IMG/VR virus record: IMGVR_UViG_3300030104_006433
Span: 96,545-160,544 of that record
Reading direction: 5' to 3' (one strand)
DNA from: a virus
DNA: 64,000 nucleotides
This document shows positions 27,095 through 35,341 of the stretch, piece by piece (positions within the stretch are counted from its first letter, which is position 1; every line of letters begins with the position of its first letter). Under the pieces are notes generated by a model. That model made no database searches and had not been told where the DNA came from. It saw nothing but the letters and a program-made list of their open reading frames with translations. The translations under genes and the position numbers were made by a program.

Positions 27095-27922
27095 ATGGTT
27101 TTAAAAATAGGTGATAAAGGTGATAATGTAAAAAAACTCCAAGAATTACTTCAAATTAAAGCAGATGGGAATTTTGGCCCAGCTACACAATTATCAGTAA
27201 TGAAATTCCAGGGTCAAAGGGGTTTAAAAGTTGATGGCATTGTTGGTCCAAAAACTTGGAAAATTCTTCAACCTTCAACTCCTACAAAAGGAGAATATGT
27301 TTGGATTTTAGACAATGGTCATGGTGGTATAATAGATGGAGAATATCAAACACCAGGTAAAAGATCACCAAAATGGGAAGATGGTACACAATTATTTGAA
27401 GGTGAATTTAACAGAGCTGTTGTAAAAAGAATAATTAAACTTTGTGATGAAGCTGGTATAGAATGTATTAATTTAGTTGACACTGAAAAAGATTTATCTT
27501 TAAGGTGGAGAACTGATAAAGCAAATGACATTTTTAGAGAAAGACAACAAAGTGATGGGAAAAAATGTATTTATGTTTCTGTACATGCTAATGGCTTTAC
27601 AAAAGAATCAGCCCATGGTTGGTCAGTTTATACTACAGTAGGGGAAACTAAATCAGATAAAATAGCTCAAATATTACATGAAAAAGCAAAAGCTGAATTT
27701 CCTACACATAAAATGAGAATGGATTCAAGGGATGGAGATGCTGATAAAGAAGCTAATTTTTGGGTGTTAAGAAAAGTAGTAATGCCATCAATTTTATCAG
27801 AAAATTTCTTTATGACTAATAGAGAAGAATCTAAATTATTATTAAGTGAAGAAGGCAGAGATAGAATAGCCAAAATTCACTTTGAAATGATCCAAGAAGT
27901 AGAGGATAAAAAATTAGTTTAG
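27095..27922 (+). CDS. Endolysin: peptidoglycan-binding domain plus N-acetylmuramoyl-L-alanine amidase
   Basis: 275 aa. Residues about 3-62 form a PG_binding_1 domain (GDKGDNVKKLQELL, DGNFGPATQ, VDGIVGPKTW). Residues about 70-265 form an Amidase_3 domain with zinc ligands and catalytic Glu in order: LDNGHGG, FEGEFN, VSVHANG and LSENFFM. It cleaves the amide bond between MurNAc and L-Ala. No signal peptide, so release should depend on the upstream holin candidate. Confidence 0.92.
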   Translation: MVLKIGDKGDNVKKLQELLQIKADGNFGPATQLSVMKFQGQRGLKVDGIVGPKTWKILQPSTPTKGEYVWILDNGHGGIIDGEYQTPGKRSPKWEDGTQLFEGEFNRAVVKRIIKLCDEAGIECINLVDTEKDLSLRWRTDKANDIFRERQQSDGKKCIYVSVHANGFTKESAHGWSVYTTVGETKSDKIAQILHEKAKAEFPTHKMRMDSRDGDADKEANFWVLRKVVMPSILSENFFMTNREESKLLLSEEGRDRIAKIHFEMIQEVEDKKLV

Positions 27923-27923
27923 T

Positions 27924-29027
27924 ATGTTAAAGAAAATCTCAGAAAGAATATTTCCCTTTCTGATAGCTCTTTCCGCGCTATCAGTCTCTGCTTCAGCAGC
28001 ATTTTACTCAATTAGTGGATTAAGTAAATTATTTGCAGGAGCAGCATTTGCAGTTATAGTAATGGCAGCTTCATTAGAAGTAGCTAAATTAGTAATAGCA
28101 TCTTTACTTTACCAATACAGAAAAACATTACCATTTTTACTTAAAGCTTATTTATCTATTGCTTGTATTGTATTAATATTAATTACTTCAATGGGAATAT
28201 ATGGATTTTTATCTGCTGCTTACCAAGATACAGCGAATAAAGAAGGTAATGTTGAAGCTCGAATAGTGTTAATAGAAACTAAAAGAGATAATGTTAAAGA
28301 ACAATTAGAAGTTTATACTGAAGAAAAAACATCTATAAATGAAGCAGTAGCTGAACTTAGAAAGGGTTTATCTAACAATAAAGTACAGTGGAGAGATAAA
28401 GAAACTAATCAAATTATTACCTCAACATCATCATCAACACGTAAGGCATTAACTAGACAATTAGATCAAGCTATAGAAAGACAAACTGAGGTAAATGCTA
28501 AAGTAGATGAATTAAATGAAAAAATATTTAATTTTGAAACAGAAATAGTAGAAACTCGAATAGAAGAAGGAGCAACAAGTGAATTAGGCCCTTTAAAATA
28601 CCTATCAGGTTTAACAGGTTTACCTATGGATAAGATTATAAACTATTTACTTTTAGTTATAATATTTGTATTTGATCCTTTAGCAATAGCATTAGTTATA
28701 GCTGCTAATTTTGCATTTGCTAGATTAAGAAAACCAACAAAGGAAAACTTATATGGTGAAGTAGTTGAGATAGATGGGGCAGAGGGTATAGAAGTAGAAC
28801 TTTCTGTACCTGAAGGTAAAGAATTTAACACTCCTTATGACATAGATGATTTAAAAAATGATATTTCTAAAGAAACAAATTTAGAAAAAGAAATTGATAA
28901 TTTAGAAAAACAAAAAGAAAGAGTTATTAAAAATGATAGTACTGTTAAAAGAACAGAAGAAGGTATAAAGGAAATAGACGAGAAAATTAAAAAATTAAAA
29001 GACGAAGATAACACAATCACTTACTAA
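27924..29027 (+). CDS. Multi-pass membrane protein with periplasmic-size coiled coil
   Basis: 367 aa. Three N-terminal membrane segments (about 11-34, 36-62, 70-100), a long charged coiled coil (about 105-220), a fourth membrane segment (about 238-265) and a charged coiled-coil tail (about 300-367). It begins 1 base after the endolysin stop and ends its operon. Similar proteins exist in marine T4-like phages (from memory) without known function. A role in lysis (spanin-like envelope disruption or holin control) or membrane remodelling is possible. Confidence 0.7.
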   Translation: MLKKISERIFPFLIALSALSVSASAAFYSISGLSKLFAGAAFAVIVMAASLEVAKLVIASLLYQYRKTLPFLLKAYLSIACIVLILITSMGIYGFLSAAYQDTANKEGNVEARIVLIETKRDNVKEQLEVYTEEKTSINEAVAELRKGLSNNKVQWRDKETNQIITSTSSSTRKALTRQLDQAIERQTEVNAKVDELNEKIFNFETEIVETRIEEGATSELGPLKYLSGLTGLPMDKIINYLLLVIIFVFDPLAIALVIAANFAFARLRKPTKENLYGEVVEIDGAEGIEVELSVPEGKEFNTPYDIDDLKNDISKETNLEKEIDNLEKQKERVIKNDSTVKRTEEGIKEIDEKIKKLKDEDNTITY

Positions 29028-29032
29028 ATTCG

Positions 29033-29062
29033 TTTGGCTCTCAGAATTTTTTTTATTATATT
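29033..29062 (+). promoter_or_regulatory. Promoter TTTGGCT-N16-TTATATT
   Basis: TTTGGCT (29033-29039), 16-base spacer, TTATATT (29056-29062), 5 bases before the ATG at 29068. It should drive a leaderless transcript of the deazaguanine operon. Confidence 0.8.
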
Positions 29063-29067
29063 TAGGT

Positions 29068-29571
29068 ATGTCTTTATATAATGTTAATGAGAAAGTAGTT
29101 TTAAAAGAAATCAAAAAATTACAACCTTTAAATTACAATCAATTCCGATGGTGGAGAAGATTTGATAGTCCAAATAAATCACTCCATAAAAATACAGATT
29201 TACTTAGGAAAATTCAAAATGGTGATTATGATTTTTCTCACTTTTTTTGGCAAGCTAAATATACTGAATTAGAGATAAATAAAATATATGATGAATGTTA
29301 TCCTGATTTTACTTTATTTAATGAGAAAAATGCTTTAAATGGGGCTAGAAGAAAACGTTTATGGAATGATTTTGAAAAAGATGAAAAAGATAAATTATTA
29401 CAAATTCAAAAAGAATTCTATTTAACATTTGTTATGACAAAAGAAGAAGTAAAATTAGAAATGGAAAGGTTTGGCAATTCACTAGAGAAATTTTATATTC
29501 ACTGTGAAAACAAGTTCGGAAAAAGAAACAAAAAGATGTCCACTCGTGGACGTCCTAAAAAAAATAAATAA
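29068..29571 (+). CDS. Hypothetical protein with C-terminal AT-hook-like motif
   Basis: 167 aa, charged, with many Trp/Phe/Tyr in the first half (NQFRWWRRFD, FSHFFWQAKY). The C-terminus STRGRPKKNK contains an RGRP core typical of AT-hooks that bind the minor groove of AT-rich DNA. It is the first gene after a strong promoter and abuts the next gene without a gap. It may link the base-modifying enzyme to DNA or act as a regulator; function unknown. Confidence 0.65.
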   Translation: MSLYNVNEKVVLKEIKKLQPLNYNQFRWWRRFDSPNKSLHKNTDLLRKIQNGDYDFSHFFWQAKYTELEINKIYDECYPDFTLFNEKNALNGARRKRLWNDFEKDEKDKLLQIQKEFYLTFVMTKEEVKLEMERFGNSLEKFYIHCENKFGKRNKKMSTRGRPKKNK

Positions 29572-30360
29572 ATGAAGGTATCACATGAAGCACCTATTCC
29601 CTATATGAAACAAGTTAGGGGACTAATTGATTATGATTATTGTTTACCCCATCTATTAGATGAAAGTGATGAATATTTAGATTACTTTCAAGAATCTAAA
29701 GAAATGGGACGTTATATTATTATGGATAACTCCTTACATGAATTGGGAGAACCATATAAAGAAGAACGTTTATGGCATTGGCTAAATTATCTAAAACCTG
29801 ATGAATTTATAGTGCCTGATTATTGGCAAGATAAAATAGCTACTCTAGTATCAGCTAAATCATGGTTAAAAAGAAATTATCCTGAAGAAACAACTCCTGT
29901 AGCTGTAGTTCAAGGTAAAAATGAAATGGAAGCTAGAGAATGTTATAGAATATTAAAATATCAAGGATATCAAAAAATAGCATTCAGTTATGGAGCTGAT
30001 TGGTATAAATCTTATGGTGAACAATATATTGAAGATGCTAATGAAGCAGTGACAAAAGCTTATGGTAGATATAATTTTATAAAAGAATTACATGAAGATA
30101 GAACCATTAATAGAACTGATAGTCTTCATTTATTAGGCTGTAATATACCACAAGAATTTAGTTGGTATAAAGATATGCCTTTTATTAAATCAATAGATAC
30201 ATCAAACCCAGTTATACATGGTTTAGCAGGAATAAAATATAATGATTGGGGATTAGATGAAAAAATATCAACAAAAGTAGATAAATTTAAAGGGAAAGAT
30301 GAACATTGGGATAAAGCAGTTTATAATATACAAAAATTTAAAGAATTTTTACCAAAATAA
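29572..30360 (+). CDS. TGT-superfamily transglycosylase candidate (DpdA-like)
   Basis: 262 aa. The order of motifs recalls a tRNA-guanine transglycosylase-like TIM barrel: IIMDNSLHELGE, FIVPDYWQDKIATLVSA, VAVVQGKNEMEARECYR, KIAFSYG, LHLLGCN and IKSIDTSNP (candidate nucleophile Asp). The C-terminal zinc-binding cysteine cluster of tRNA TGT is absent. DpdA proteins are TGT paralogues that exchange guanine in DNA for a 7-deazaguanine. The neighbours are preQ0 synthesis genes (QueC, QueD, QueE, FolE2), which supports this. Substrate (DNA or RNA) is inferred. Confidence 0.6.
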   Translation: MKVSHEAPIPYMKQVRGLIDYDYCLPHLLDESDEYLDYFQESKEMGRYIIMDNSLHELGEPYKEERLWHWLNYLKPDEFIVPDYWQDKIATLVSAKSWLKRNYPEETTPVAVVQGKNEMEARECYRILKYQGYQKIAFSYGADWYKSYGEQYIEDANEAVTKAYGRYNFIKELHEDRTINRTDSLHLLGCNIPQEFSWYKDMPFIKSIDTSNPVIHGLAGIKYNDWGLDEKISTKVDKFKGKDEHWDKAVYNIQKFKEFLPK

Positions 30361-30369
30361 TAAATAGTT

Positions 30370-30594
30370 ATGCAAATAAAAAACGGAATAGAATATCACT
30401 CATTATATGAATACCTAGGTTATGCTGCGGGGCCAGAATTAGGTGATGCGGTAAATAAAGCAGCAATGAAAGAAAATCACAAGTATGTAACACAAAAGGT
30501 TAATCAAGGAGGTTACAAAGGAGAAGTATTTTGTTATACAAAAAACTTTTTAAATGAATTTTTTGCAAATCAATATAAATTATTAAGTCAATGA
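30370..30594 (+). CDS. Conserved small hypothetical protein
   Basis: 74 aa (IEYHSLYEYLGYAAGPELG at the start). Resembles, from memory, a small protein found in T4-like cyanophages; no function known to me. Its stop codon overlaps the queC start (ATGA), so the two are translationally coupled. Confidence 0.7.
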   Translation: MQIKNGIEYHSLYEYLGYAAGPELGDAVNKAAMKENHKYVTQKVNQGGYKGEVFCYTKNFLNEFFANQYKLLSQ

Positions 30595-31463
30595 AACAAG
30601 CAGTATTAAGTTTAAGTGGTGGAATGGATAGTAGTACACTATTACTTCACCTATTAGCAAATGATTATAAAGTAACAGCTCTTAGTTTTGATTATGGTCA
30701 AAAACATAGGGTTGAATTAGAAAGAGCACAAGAATTAGTAGATTATTTAAATAGTAAATCAGATGTAACTTTAGTTAAAAATGATTTAGGAGAAGTTATT
30801 AAACATCTTTTTGAACCTATTACATATCAAACTATTAAATTAGATGGTCTATCTCAATTATTAAACTCAGCTTTAGTAGATGGAGGAGATGAAGTTCCTG
30901 AAGGTCATTATGAAGAAGATAATATGAAGGCAACAGTAGTTCCAAATAGAAATAAAATATTTTCTTCAATTATACAATCAGTAGCACTATCAATAGCAAA
31001 TGAAACAGAATCACCTGTTAAAATAGCAATGGGTATTCACGCTGGTGATCACGCCATTTATCCTGATTGTAGACAAGAATTTAGAGATGCTGATTATAAA
31101 GCATTTTATGAAGGTAATTGGGAAGCTTATAGAGTATCAACTTATACACCTTATTTAGAAGGAGATAAATTTGATATTTTAAAAGATGGAGAATCATGTT
31201 GTGAGTGTTTAGGGATTGACTTTGATGAAGTTTATAAAAGAACAAATACAAGTTATAAACCAATTAAACATTACTATAGACCAGAAACAAATGCATTCAA
31301 ATGGTATTCAGATTTTAAATCAGCATCATCAGTAGAAAGAATAGAAGCATTTATGAAATTGGGAAGACCTGATCCTGTAGAATATGCAGATGAAAATGGT
31401 CCTGTAGAATATAAAGTAGCTAAAAAACACGTAGAACAAATATTAGAAAGTCATGGCGTATAA
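30591..31463 (+). CDS. queC: 7-cyano-7-deazaguanine (preQ0) synthase QueC
   Basis: 290 aa. Converts 7-carboxy-7-deazaguanine to preQ0 with ATP and ammonia. N-terminal PP-loop SLSGGMDSSTLL, then FDYGQKHRVEL, a VPNRNKIFSSI segment, MGIHAGDHAIYPDCR and a C-terminal zinc-site cysteine cluster (ESCCECLG). Somewhat longer than the ~230-aa bacterial enzyme, with an insertion around residues 85-110. Start overlaps the previous stop. Confidence 0.93.
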   Translation: MKQAVLSLSGGMDSSTLLLHLLANDYKVTALSFDYGQKHRVELERAQELVDYLNSKSDVTLVKNDLGEVIKHLFEPITYQTIKLDGLSQLLNSALVDGGDEVPEGHYEEDNMKATVVPNRNKIFSSIIQSVALSIANETESPVKIAMGIHAGDHAIYPDCRQEFRDADYKAFYEGNWEAYRVSTYTPYLEGDKFDILKDGESCCECLGIDFDEVYKRTNTSYKPIKHYYRPETNAFKWYSDFKSASSVERIEAFMKLGRPDPVEYADENGPVEYKVAKKHVEQILESHGV

Positions 31464-31701
31464 ACCAAAGAAAAAACAAAAAGATCAAATAAAAAAAGAA
31501 ATTGAGGTAACTCTAAATGATATAGGTGAAAAAATAACCCAATTAGAAAAATTACCTGATGCCAAACTTCACCAATCAGTAAGTTTTATTAAATCAGGTA
31601 TGAGAATAATAGGATATTGTTTTATTCCTTATAATTTAGGAATAGCAACAGCAATTTTAGTATTAAGTGAAATAATAGGAATAATAGAAGAATTAGTATA
31701 A
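31453..31701 (+). CDS. Small single-pass membrane protein
   Basis: 82 aa: a very basic N-terminus (KPKKKQKDQIKK), a short helix, then a hydrophobic segment at about residues 50-80. It overlaps the end of queC by 11 bases and precedes queD by 1 base, so it belongs to the operon. Function unknown. Confidence 0.6.
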   Translation: MAYKPKKKQKDQIKKEIEVTLNDIGEKITQLEKLPDAKLHQSVSFIKSGMRIIGYCFIPYNLGIATAILVLSEIIGIIEELV

Positions 31702-31702
31702 T

Positions 31703-32185
31703 ATGGCAAAGTATCAATCAACAAAAATATTTGACAACTACTCAGTTGCAATAAGACAATGGAAAGCACAACATTCACATTGTCAGTTATTACATGGATA
31801 TGCTTTAAAATTTAAAGTATGGTTTGAATCTAATACCCCAGATGATGAAAATGATGGATTAGATGATATGAATTGGATAGTAGATTATGGTGGGTTTAAA
31901 GATAAACCTGTTGGAAATGGTTTAAAATCATGGATGAACCATATGTGGGACCATACAACATTAATTCAAAAAGATGACCCATATGCAGACATATTTGAAC
32001 AAATGGGTCAAATGGGATTAGCTAAAGTCCATTTTTTAGATAAAATGGGAGCTGAATCTTGCGCTAGAATAGTATATGAACATTTTAATGAAGTTTTATC
32101 TAAAACAGATGCTGGAAGATGTAAAGTAGTAAAAGTAGAATGTTTTGAGAATGATAAAAATTCTTCTATTTACTATGAAGATTAA
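31703..32185 (+). CDS. queD: 6-carboxytetrahydropterin synthase QueD
   Basis: 160 aa (E. coli QueD 121 aa). It forms 6-carboxytetrahydropterin from dihydroneopterin triphosphate, the second step to preQ0. The catalytic cysteine and zinc region is HSHCQLLHGYALKF, with Cys27 and His31 in place. The canonical C-x3-H-G-H third ligand is Tyr33 here, so one zinc ligand is substituted or supplied by His24/His26. WDHTTLI and VECFEN match the remaining active-site segments. Confidence 0.85.
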   Translation: MAKYQSTKIFDNYSVAIRQWKAQHSHCQLLHGYALKFKVWFESNTPDDENDGLDDMNWIVDYGGFKDKPVGNGLKSWMNHMWDHTTLIQKDDPYADIFEQMGQMGLAKVHFLDKMGAESCARIVYEHFNEVLSKTDAGRCKVVKVECFENDKNSSIYYED

Positions 32186-32200
32186 TATTTATTAGTATAA

Positions 32201-32271
32201 TGTCAGGTCGTCTAGAGGCAGGACTCCTGGTTTTGGTCCAGGCAACGGAGGTTCGAATCCTTCCCTGACAA
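32201..32271 (+). tRNA. tRNA-Gln (anticodon TTG)
   Basis: Full cloverleaf: acceptor tgtcagg/cctgaca (U1-A72 as usual for Gln), anticodon stem cctgg/ccagg with loop ttTTGgt, T loop ttcgaat. No encoded CCA. First of three tandem tRNAs. Confidence 0.95.
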
Positions 32272-32289
32272 CAAAATTCTTTACATAAT

Positions 32290-32361
32290 GCTCCCTTCGT
32301 CTAGGGGTTAGGACGTCAGGTTTTCATCCTGGAAACAGGGGTTCGATTCCCCTAGGGAGTA
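32290..32361 (+). tRNA. tRNA-Glu (anticodon TTC)
   Basis: Acceptor gctccct/agggagt (terminal G-U pair), anticodon loop ttTTCat, T arm ggggttcgattcccc. No encoded CCA. Confidence 0.95.
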
Positions 32362-32374
32362 CAATTATTAATTG

Positions 32375-32448
32375 GGGGGATTAGCTCAGCTGGCTAGAGC
32401 GCCTGCCTTGCACGCAGGAGGTCATCGGTTCGACTCCGATATCCTCCA
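32375..32448 (+). tRNA. tRNA-Ala (anticodon TGC)
   Basis: Acceptor gggggat/atcctcc (one G-U pair), D arm agctcagctggctagagc, anticodon stem cctgc/gcagg with loop ctTGCac, T loop ttcgact. No encoded CCA. Confidence 0.95.
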
Positions 32449-32464
32449 CTAAAAATTATAAATT

Positions 32465-32764
32465 ATGAAAAAATCAAAAACACCAAAAAATTATATCCAT
32501 TGGGTATTCACAGACCACTATTTTAAAAACGGAAGAGGTATAGGAAAATTTATAGGTATGTTATATGGTATATTTCAAGTTATTTATGTTCCACCCCTAG
32601 TTTTAGAAGAATATTATGGAGGATGGATTCCACTATTCCCAGTTATTTTAATGTATATGACCATATGGGGATTTTTAATAGGTATAACTTGGCAACCCTA
32701 TAATATTTATAAAAAGTTAAAAAGAATGAATTGGTGGGATAGGATAGAAAATGATTTAAAATAA
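32465..32764 (+). CDS. Small two-pass membrane protein
   Basis: 99 aa with two hydrophobic stretches (about residues 28-46 and 51-75) flanked by basic, aromatic termini. It follows the tRNA genes by 16 bases and precedes the queE promoter. No family recognised. Confidence 0.65.
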   Translation: MKKSKTPKNYIHWVFTDHYFKNGRGIGKFIGMLYGIFQVIYVPPLVLEEYYGGWIPLFPVILMYMTIWGFLIGITWQPYNIYKKLKRMNWWDRIENDLK

Positions 32765-32765
32765 G

Positions 32766-32795
32766 TTTGTATTCCCCTAAAATAAATGTTATATT
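32766..32795 (+). promoter_or_regulatory. Promoter variant TTTGTAT-N16-TTATATT upstream of queE
   Basis: TTTGTAT (32766-32772), 16-base spacer, TTATATT (32789-32795): same spacing as the consensus with two mismatches in the upstream box. Start of transcription is expected near 32801. Confidence 0.65.
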
Positions 32796-32800
32796 AACCG

Positions 32801-32833
32801 CAGTGAATGAAAAACCACTATAAAAAATTTACA
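32801..32833 (+). promoter_or_regulatory. Weak candidate preQ1-I-like aptamer in the queE leader
   Basis: The 5' leader can form a short stem AGTG/CACT (32802-32805 with 32816-32819), has a C (32815) just before the 3' strand, and continues with an A-rich tail ATAAAAAA then TTT. This order matches the minimal preQ1-I riboswitch layout, but the pseudoknot would be only A-U pairs and the genome is AT-rich, so chance is quite possible. Confidence 0.2.
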
Positions 32834-32835
32834 AT

Positions 32836-33609
32836 ATGTTAAAAAGAATAAAGGATTACAATAAAGTACTCCCTGTATTAGAATTATATAGGTGTGTACA
32901 ATCAGAAGGGTCAAGATTTGGAAGGCCCACAATAGCAGTAAGAACAACAGGATGTACACATAGATGCTACTTTGGAGAAGGTGGATGGTGTGATTCTTGG
33001 TATACAAGTATTCATCCTGAAAAAGGCACATTTACATTTAATGATATTATCAAAATATATGATGATAATCCTCATGTGAATGAAATGATGCTAACAGGTG
33101 GGTCACCTACTATGCATCCAGCTTTAGTTAATGAATTAACACATTTTGCAAATGAAAGAGATATTCTTATTACAATCGAAACTGAAGGTTCTCATTTTCT
33201 TGAAACTGACCACCCCTTGGATCTTATTAGTCTTAGCCCTAAGTTTTCTAATTCAGTTCCTATGCCCGGGACTACCACTCCTAATGGTGCGTTGGTTGAT
33301 GAAAGGATGGTCAAAGTCCACAACCGACTTAGATTAAATAAAGATGCTATTAGAAAAACACTAGATTATCATAAAGATTATCATTTCAAACCAGTATGGG
33401 ATGGTACAGATGAAAATTTAGAAGAAATAGAAGCTTTTAGAATTGAAATGGAAATTCCAAAATATAAAACTTTTATGATGCCAGCTGGAGATACTAGAGA
33501 AACATTAATTAAAATGTACCCTAAGGTATTTAGATTATGTGAGGAAAAAGGATACAATATGACTGGTAGGGATCATATAATAGCATTTGATACAGAACGA
33601 GGAGTATGA
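32836..33609 (+). CDS. queE: 7-carboxy-7-deazaguanine synthase QueE (radical SAM)
   Basis: 257 aa. Radical-SAM enzyme making the 7-deazapurine ring from 6-carboxytetrahydropterin. The N-terminus (LYRCVQSEGSRFGRPTIAVR) matches QueE, and the Fe-S ligands are in GCTHRCYFGEGGWCDSW: Cys40, Cys44, Cys52, a CX3CX7C spacing longer than the usual CX3CX2C. LTGGSPTMHP is the GGEP-like SAM site, and IETEGS and LSPKF also fit. Codon use changes between about 33165 and 33335 (ctt, gtc, ccc, cga) relative to flanks. Confidence 0.9.
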   Translation: MLKRIKDYNKVLPVLELYRCVQSEGSRFGRPTIAVRTTGCTHRCYFGEGGWCDSWYTSIHPEKGTFTFNDIIKIYDDNPHVNEMMLTGGSPTMHPALVNELTHFANERDILITIETEGSHFLETDHPLDLISLSPKFSNSVPMPGTTTPNGALVDERMVKVHNRLRLNKDAIRKTLDYHKDYHFKPVWDGTDENLEEIEAFRIEMEIPKYKTFMMPAGDTRETLIKMYPKVFRLCEEKGYNMTGRDHIIAFDTERGV

Positions 33610-33746
33610 TAGAGGAAGCTTTAGAGATACTAGAAGAAATAGAAAGTAATGTTAGTATTTGTTGTGCCATAACTATGGACCCAGAAGAAGTAGAAGATTT
33701 AATTTTTAAATTAAAAGAAATATTACAAGAATTAAATAATAACTAA
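33606..33746 (+). CDS. Small acidic protein coupled to queE
   Basis: 46 aa, starting inside the queE stop (ATGA). Glu/Leu/Ile-rich helix with a CC pair near residue 19; resembles a small helical accessory subunit. Unknown function; reality is supported by the exact stop/start overlap. Confidence 0.55.
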   Translation: MIEEALEILEEIESNVSICCAITMDPEEVEDLIFKLKEILQELNNN

Positions 33747-33758
33747 TTTTAATATTTG

Positions 33759-33788
33759 TTTGGCTATTAAATAAATAGATGTTATATT
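33759..33788 (+). promoter_or_regulatory. Promoter TTTGGCT-N16-TTATATT
   Basis: TTTGGCT (33759-33765), 16-base spacer, TTATATT (33782-33788), 18 bases before the ATG at 33806. Confidence 0.8.
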
Positions 33789-33805
33789 TAAGCAAAATTA
33801 AATAA

Positions 33806-34249
33806 ATGAATAAACATTATGTAGATTGGAGTGAAATAAATGCTTTAGTTTTTAGGCTATGTCATAGAATAAAAACATCAGAACTAAAATTTAAAAACAT
33901 ATATGGATTACCAAGAGGAGGATTAATACCTGCTGTTATGTTATCTCATAGATTAGAAATTCCTTTAGTTAAAGGTGATATAGGCCCTGATACTTTAATT
34001 GTAGATGACATATGTGATAGTGGAGAAACATTAGATAAGTTTATAATAAAATATCAAACTTTATATTCATTTCCATTTAATCTTAAAACAGCGGTTTTAC
34101 ATTACAAACCTCATACTTCATGTTTTGAACCTACTTTTAATGCTAAAAAATGGGATAAAGATGATTGGTTAGTATATCCTTGGGAAACAGAAAACTCAGA
34201 ACCTATACAAGATTATAAAGTAAAGATTGGCCAAGTTGAAAATTATTAA
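33806..34249 (+). CDS. Phosphoribosyltransferase
   Basis: 147 aa. Type I PRTase fold: YGLPRGGLIPAVMLSHRL near the start and the PRPP-binding motif TLIVDDICDSGETL (about residues 66-79). Such enzymes join a base to PRPP. It is small, with a short hood domain, resembling purine/xanthine-type PRTases. It lies between queE and folE2, so the substrate may be a deazaguanine precursor or a guanine salvage base; this is inference. Confidence 0.85.
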   Translation: MNKHYVDWSEINALVFRLCHRIKTSELKFKNIYGLPRGGLIPAVMLSHRLEIPLVKGDIGPDTLIVDDICDSGETLDKFIIKYQTLYSFPFNLKTAVLHYKPHTSCFEPTFNAKKWDKDDWLVYPWETENSEPIQDYKVKIGQVENY

Positions 34250-34274
34250 TATATTTAAATAAAATTAAAACAAT

Positions 34275-35315
34275 ATGAGTGTAAAAAGTACAATAAAAAC
34301 AAAATTTGTTAAAAAATATGAATGGGTAGGAGATGTAGACTCTTATGTAGAACCAGATTCAAATGAACATTCAGAAAAATACAATGAACCAAATAGGGAT
34401 TATGATTCAAAGTATAAACCAACTAAGGATGACATCAAAACATTCCCTGATTTACAGAATGGCCCTTCATCATTAATACAGGGTTCTCCTGTAGAAATAC
34501 AACAAGTAGGGATTCATAATTTTAGATTACCTTTAAGATATAAAACAAGAGATAATGGTGATATAGAATTAGAAACTAAAGTAACAGGAACTGTATCACT
34601 TGAAGCACATAAAAAAGGAATAAATATGTCTCGTATTATGAGATCATTTTATGAATTTAAAAATGATACTTTTAGTATAGATAAATTAGAAACAGTTTTA
34701 TCTGCTTATCAAGATAAATTAAAATCATTTGATTCTAAAATAGCACTCAAATTCTCATATCCTATAATTCAAAAATCACTAAGATCAGATAATGAGGGAT
34801 ATCAATATTATGATGTTACTTTAGAGGGTGATTTAAATAAACAAGGTGAATTAAGAAAAATAATTCATTTTGATTTTGTATATTCATCAGCTTGTCCATG
34901 TTCTTATGAATTAGCTGAATTTGCTAGGAAATATAGAAACAAAGCAACAGTATCCCATTCACAAAGATCAGTAACTAGAGTATCAATTGAATTTGATGAA
35001 ATGGTTTGGATAGAAGAATTACAAGAAATGTGTGCTAAAGCATTACAAACAGAAACACAAGTAGTTGTTAAAAGAGAAGATGAAATGGCATTTGCTGAAT
35101 TAAATGGATCATATTTAAAATTTGTTGAAGACGCAGCTAGATTGTTATATGAACAATTAATTGAAGATAAAAGAATTAAAGATTTTAGAGTAATATGTTC
35201 ACATCAAGAATCATTACATTCACATGATGCTGTATCAGTTATATTAGCTCCAAATAGTAAATTTTGTGGAGATGTACCTCATGAATTATGGTCAAGTTTA
35301 ATACATATTTCTTGA
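34275..35315 (+). CDS. folE2: GTP cyclohydrolase type IB (FolE2)
   Basis: 346 aa. Converts GTP to dihydroneopterin triphosphate, first step of the preQ0 pathway. Typical FolE2 motifs: VQQ-VGIHNFRLPLRY-like segment (VGIHNFRLPL, about 78-87), KGINMSRIMRSF, SSACPCSYE (Cys207 and Cys209) and SHSQRS (about 227-232). An N-terminal charged extension (about 1-55) is longer than in many bacterial enzymes. FolE2 can use several metals and needs no zinc, useful when zinc is short. Confidence 0.9.
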   Translation: MSVKSTIKTKFVKKYEWVGDVDSYVEPDSNEHSEKYNEPNRDYDSKYKPTKDDIKTFPDLQNGPSSLIQGSPVEIQQVGIHNFRLPLRYKTRDNGDIELETKVTGTVSLEAHKKGINMSRIMRSFYEFKNDTFSIDKLETVLSAYQDKLKSFDSKIALKFSYPIIQKSLRSDNEGYQYYDVTLEGDLNKQGELRKIIHFDFVYSSACPCSYELAEFARKYRNKATVSHSQRSVTRVSIEFDEMVWIEELQEMCAKALQTETQVVVKREDEMAFAELNGSYLKFVEDAARLLYEQLIEDKRIKDFRVICSHQESLHSHDAVSVILAPNSKFCGDVPHELWSSLIHIS

Positions 35316-35341
35316 AACCTATAAAAAAAATAAAGGCTACA

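Noticed and set aside
32186-32464. Queuosine-type tRNA targets among the phage tRNAs
   Set aside because: Anticodons are TTG, TTC and TGC; queuosine is placed in GUN anticodons (His, Asp, Asn, Tyr).
33146-33337. 63-aa hydrophobic +1-frame ORF inside queE
   Set aside because: Same reason: nested in a conserved enzyme and best explained by local codon use.
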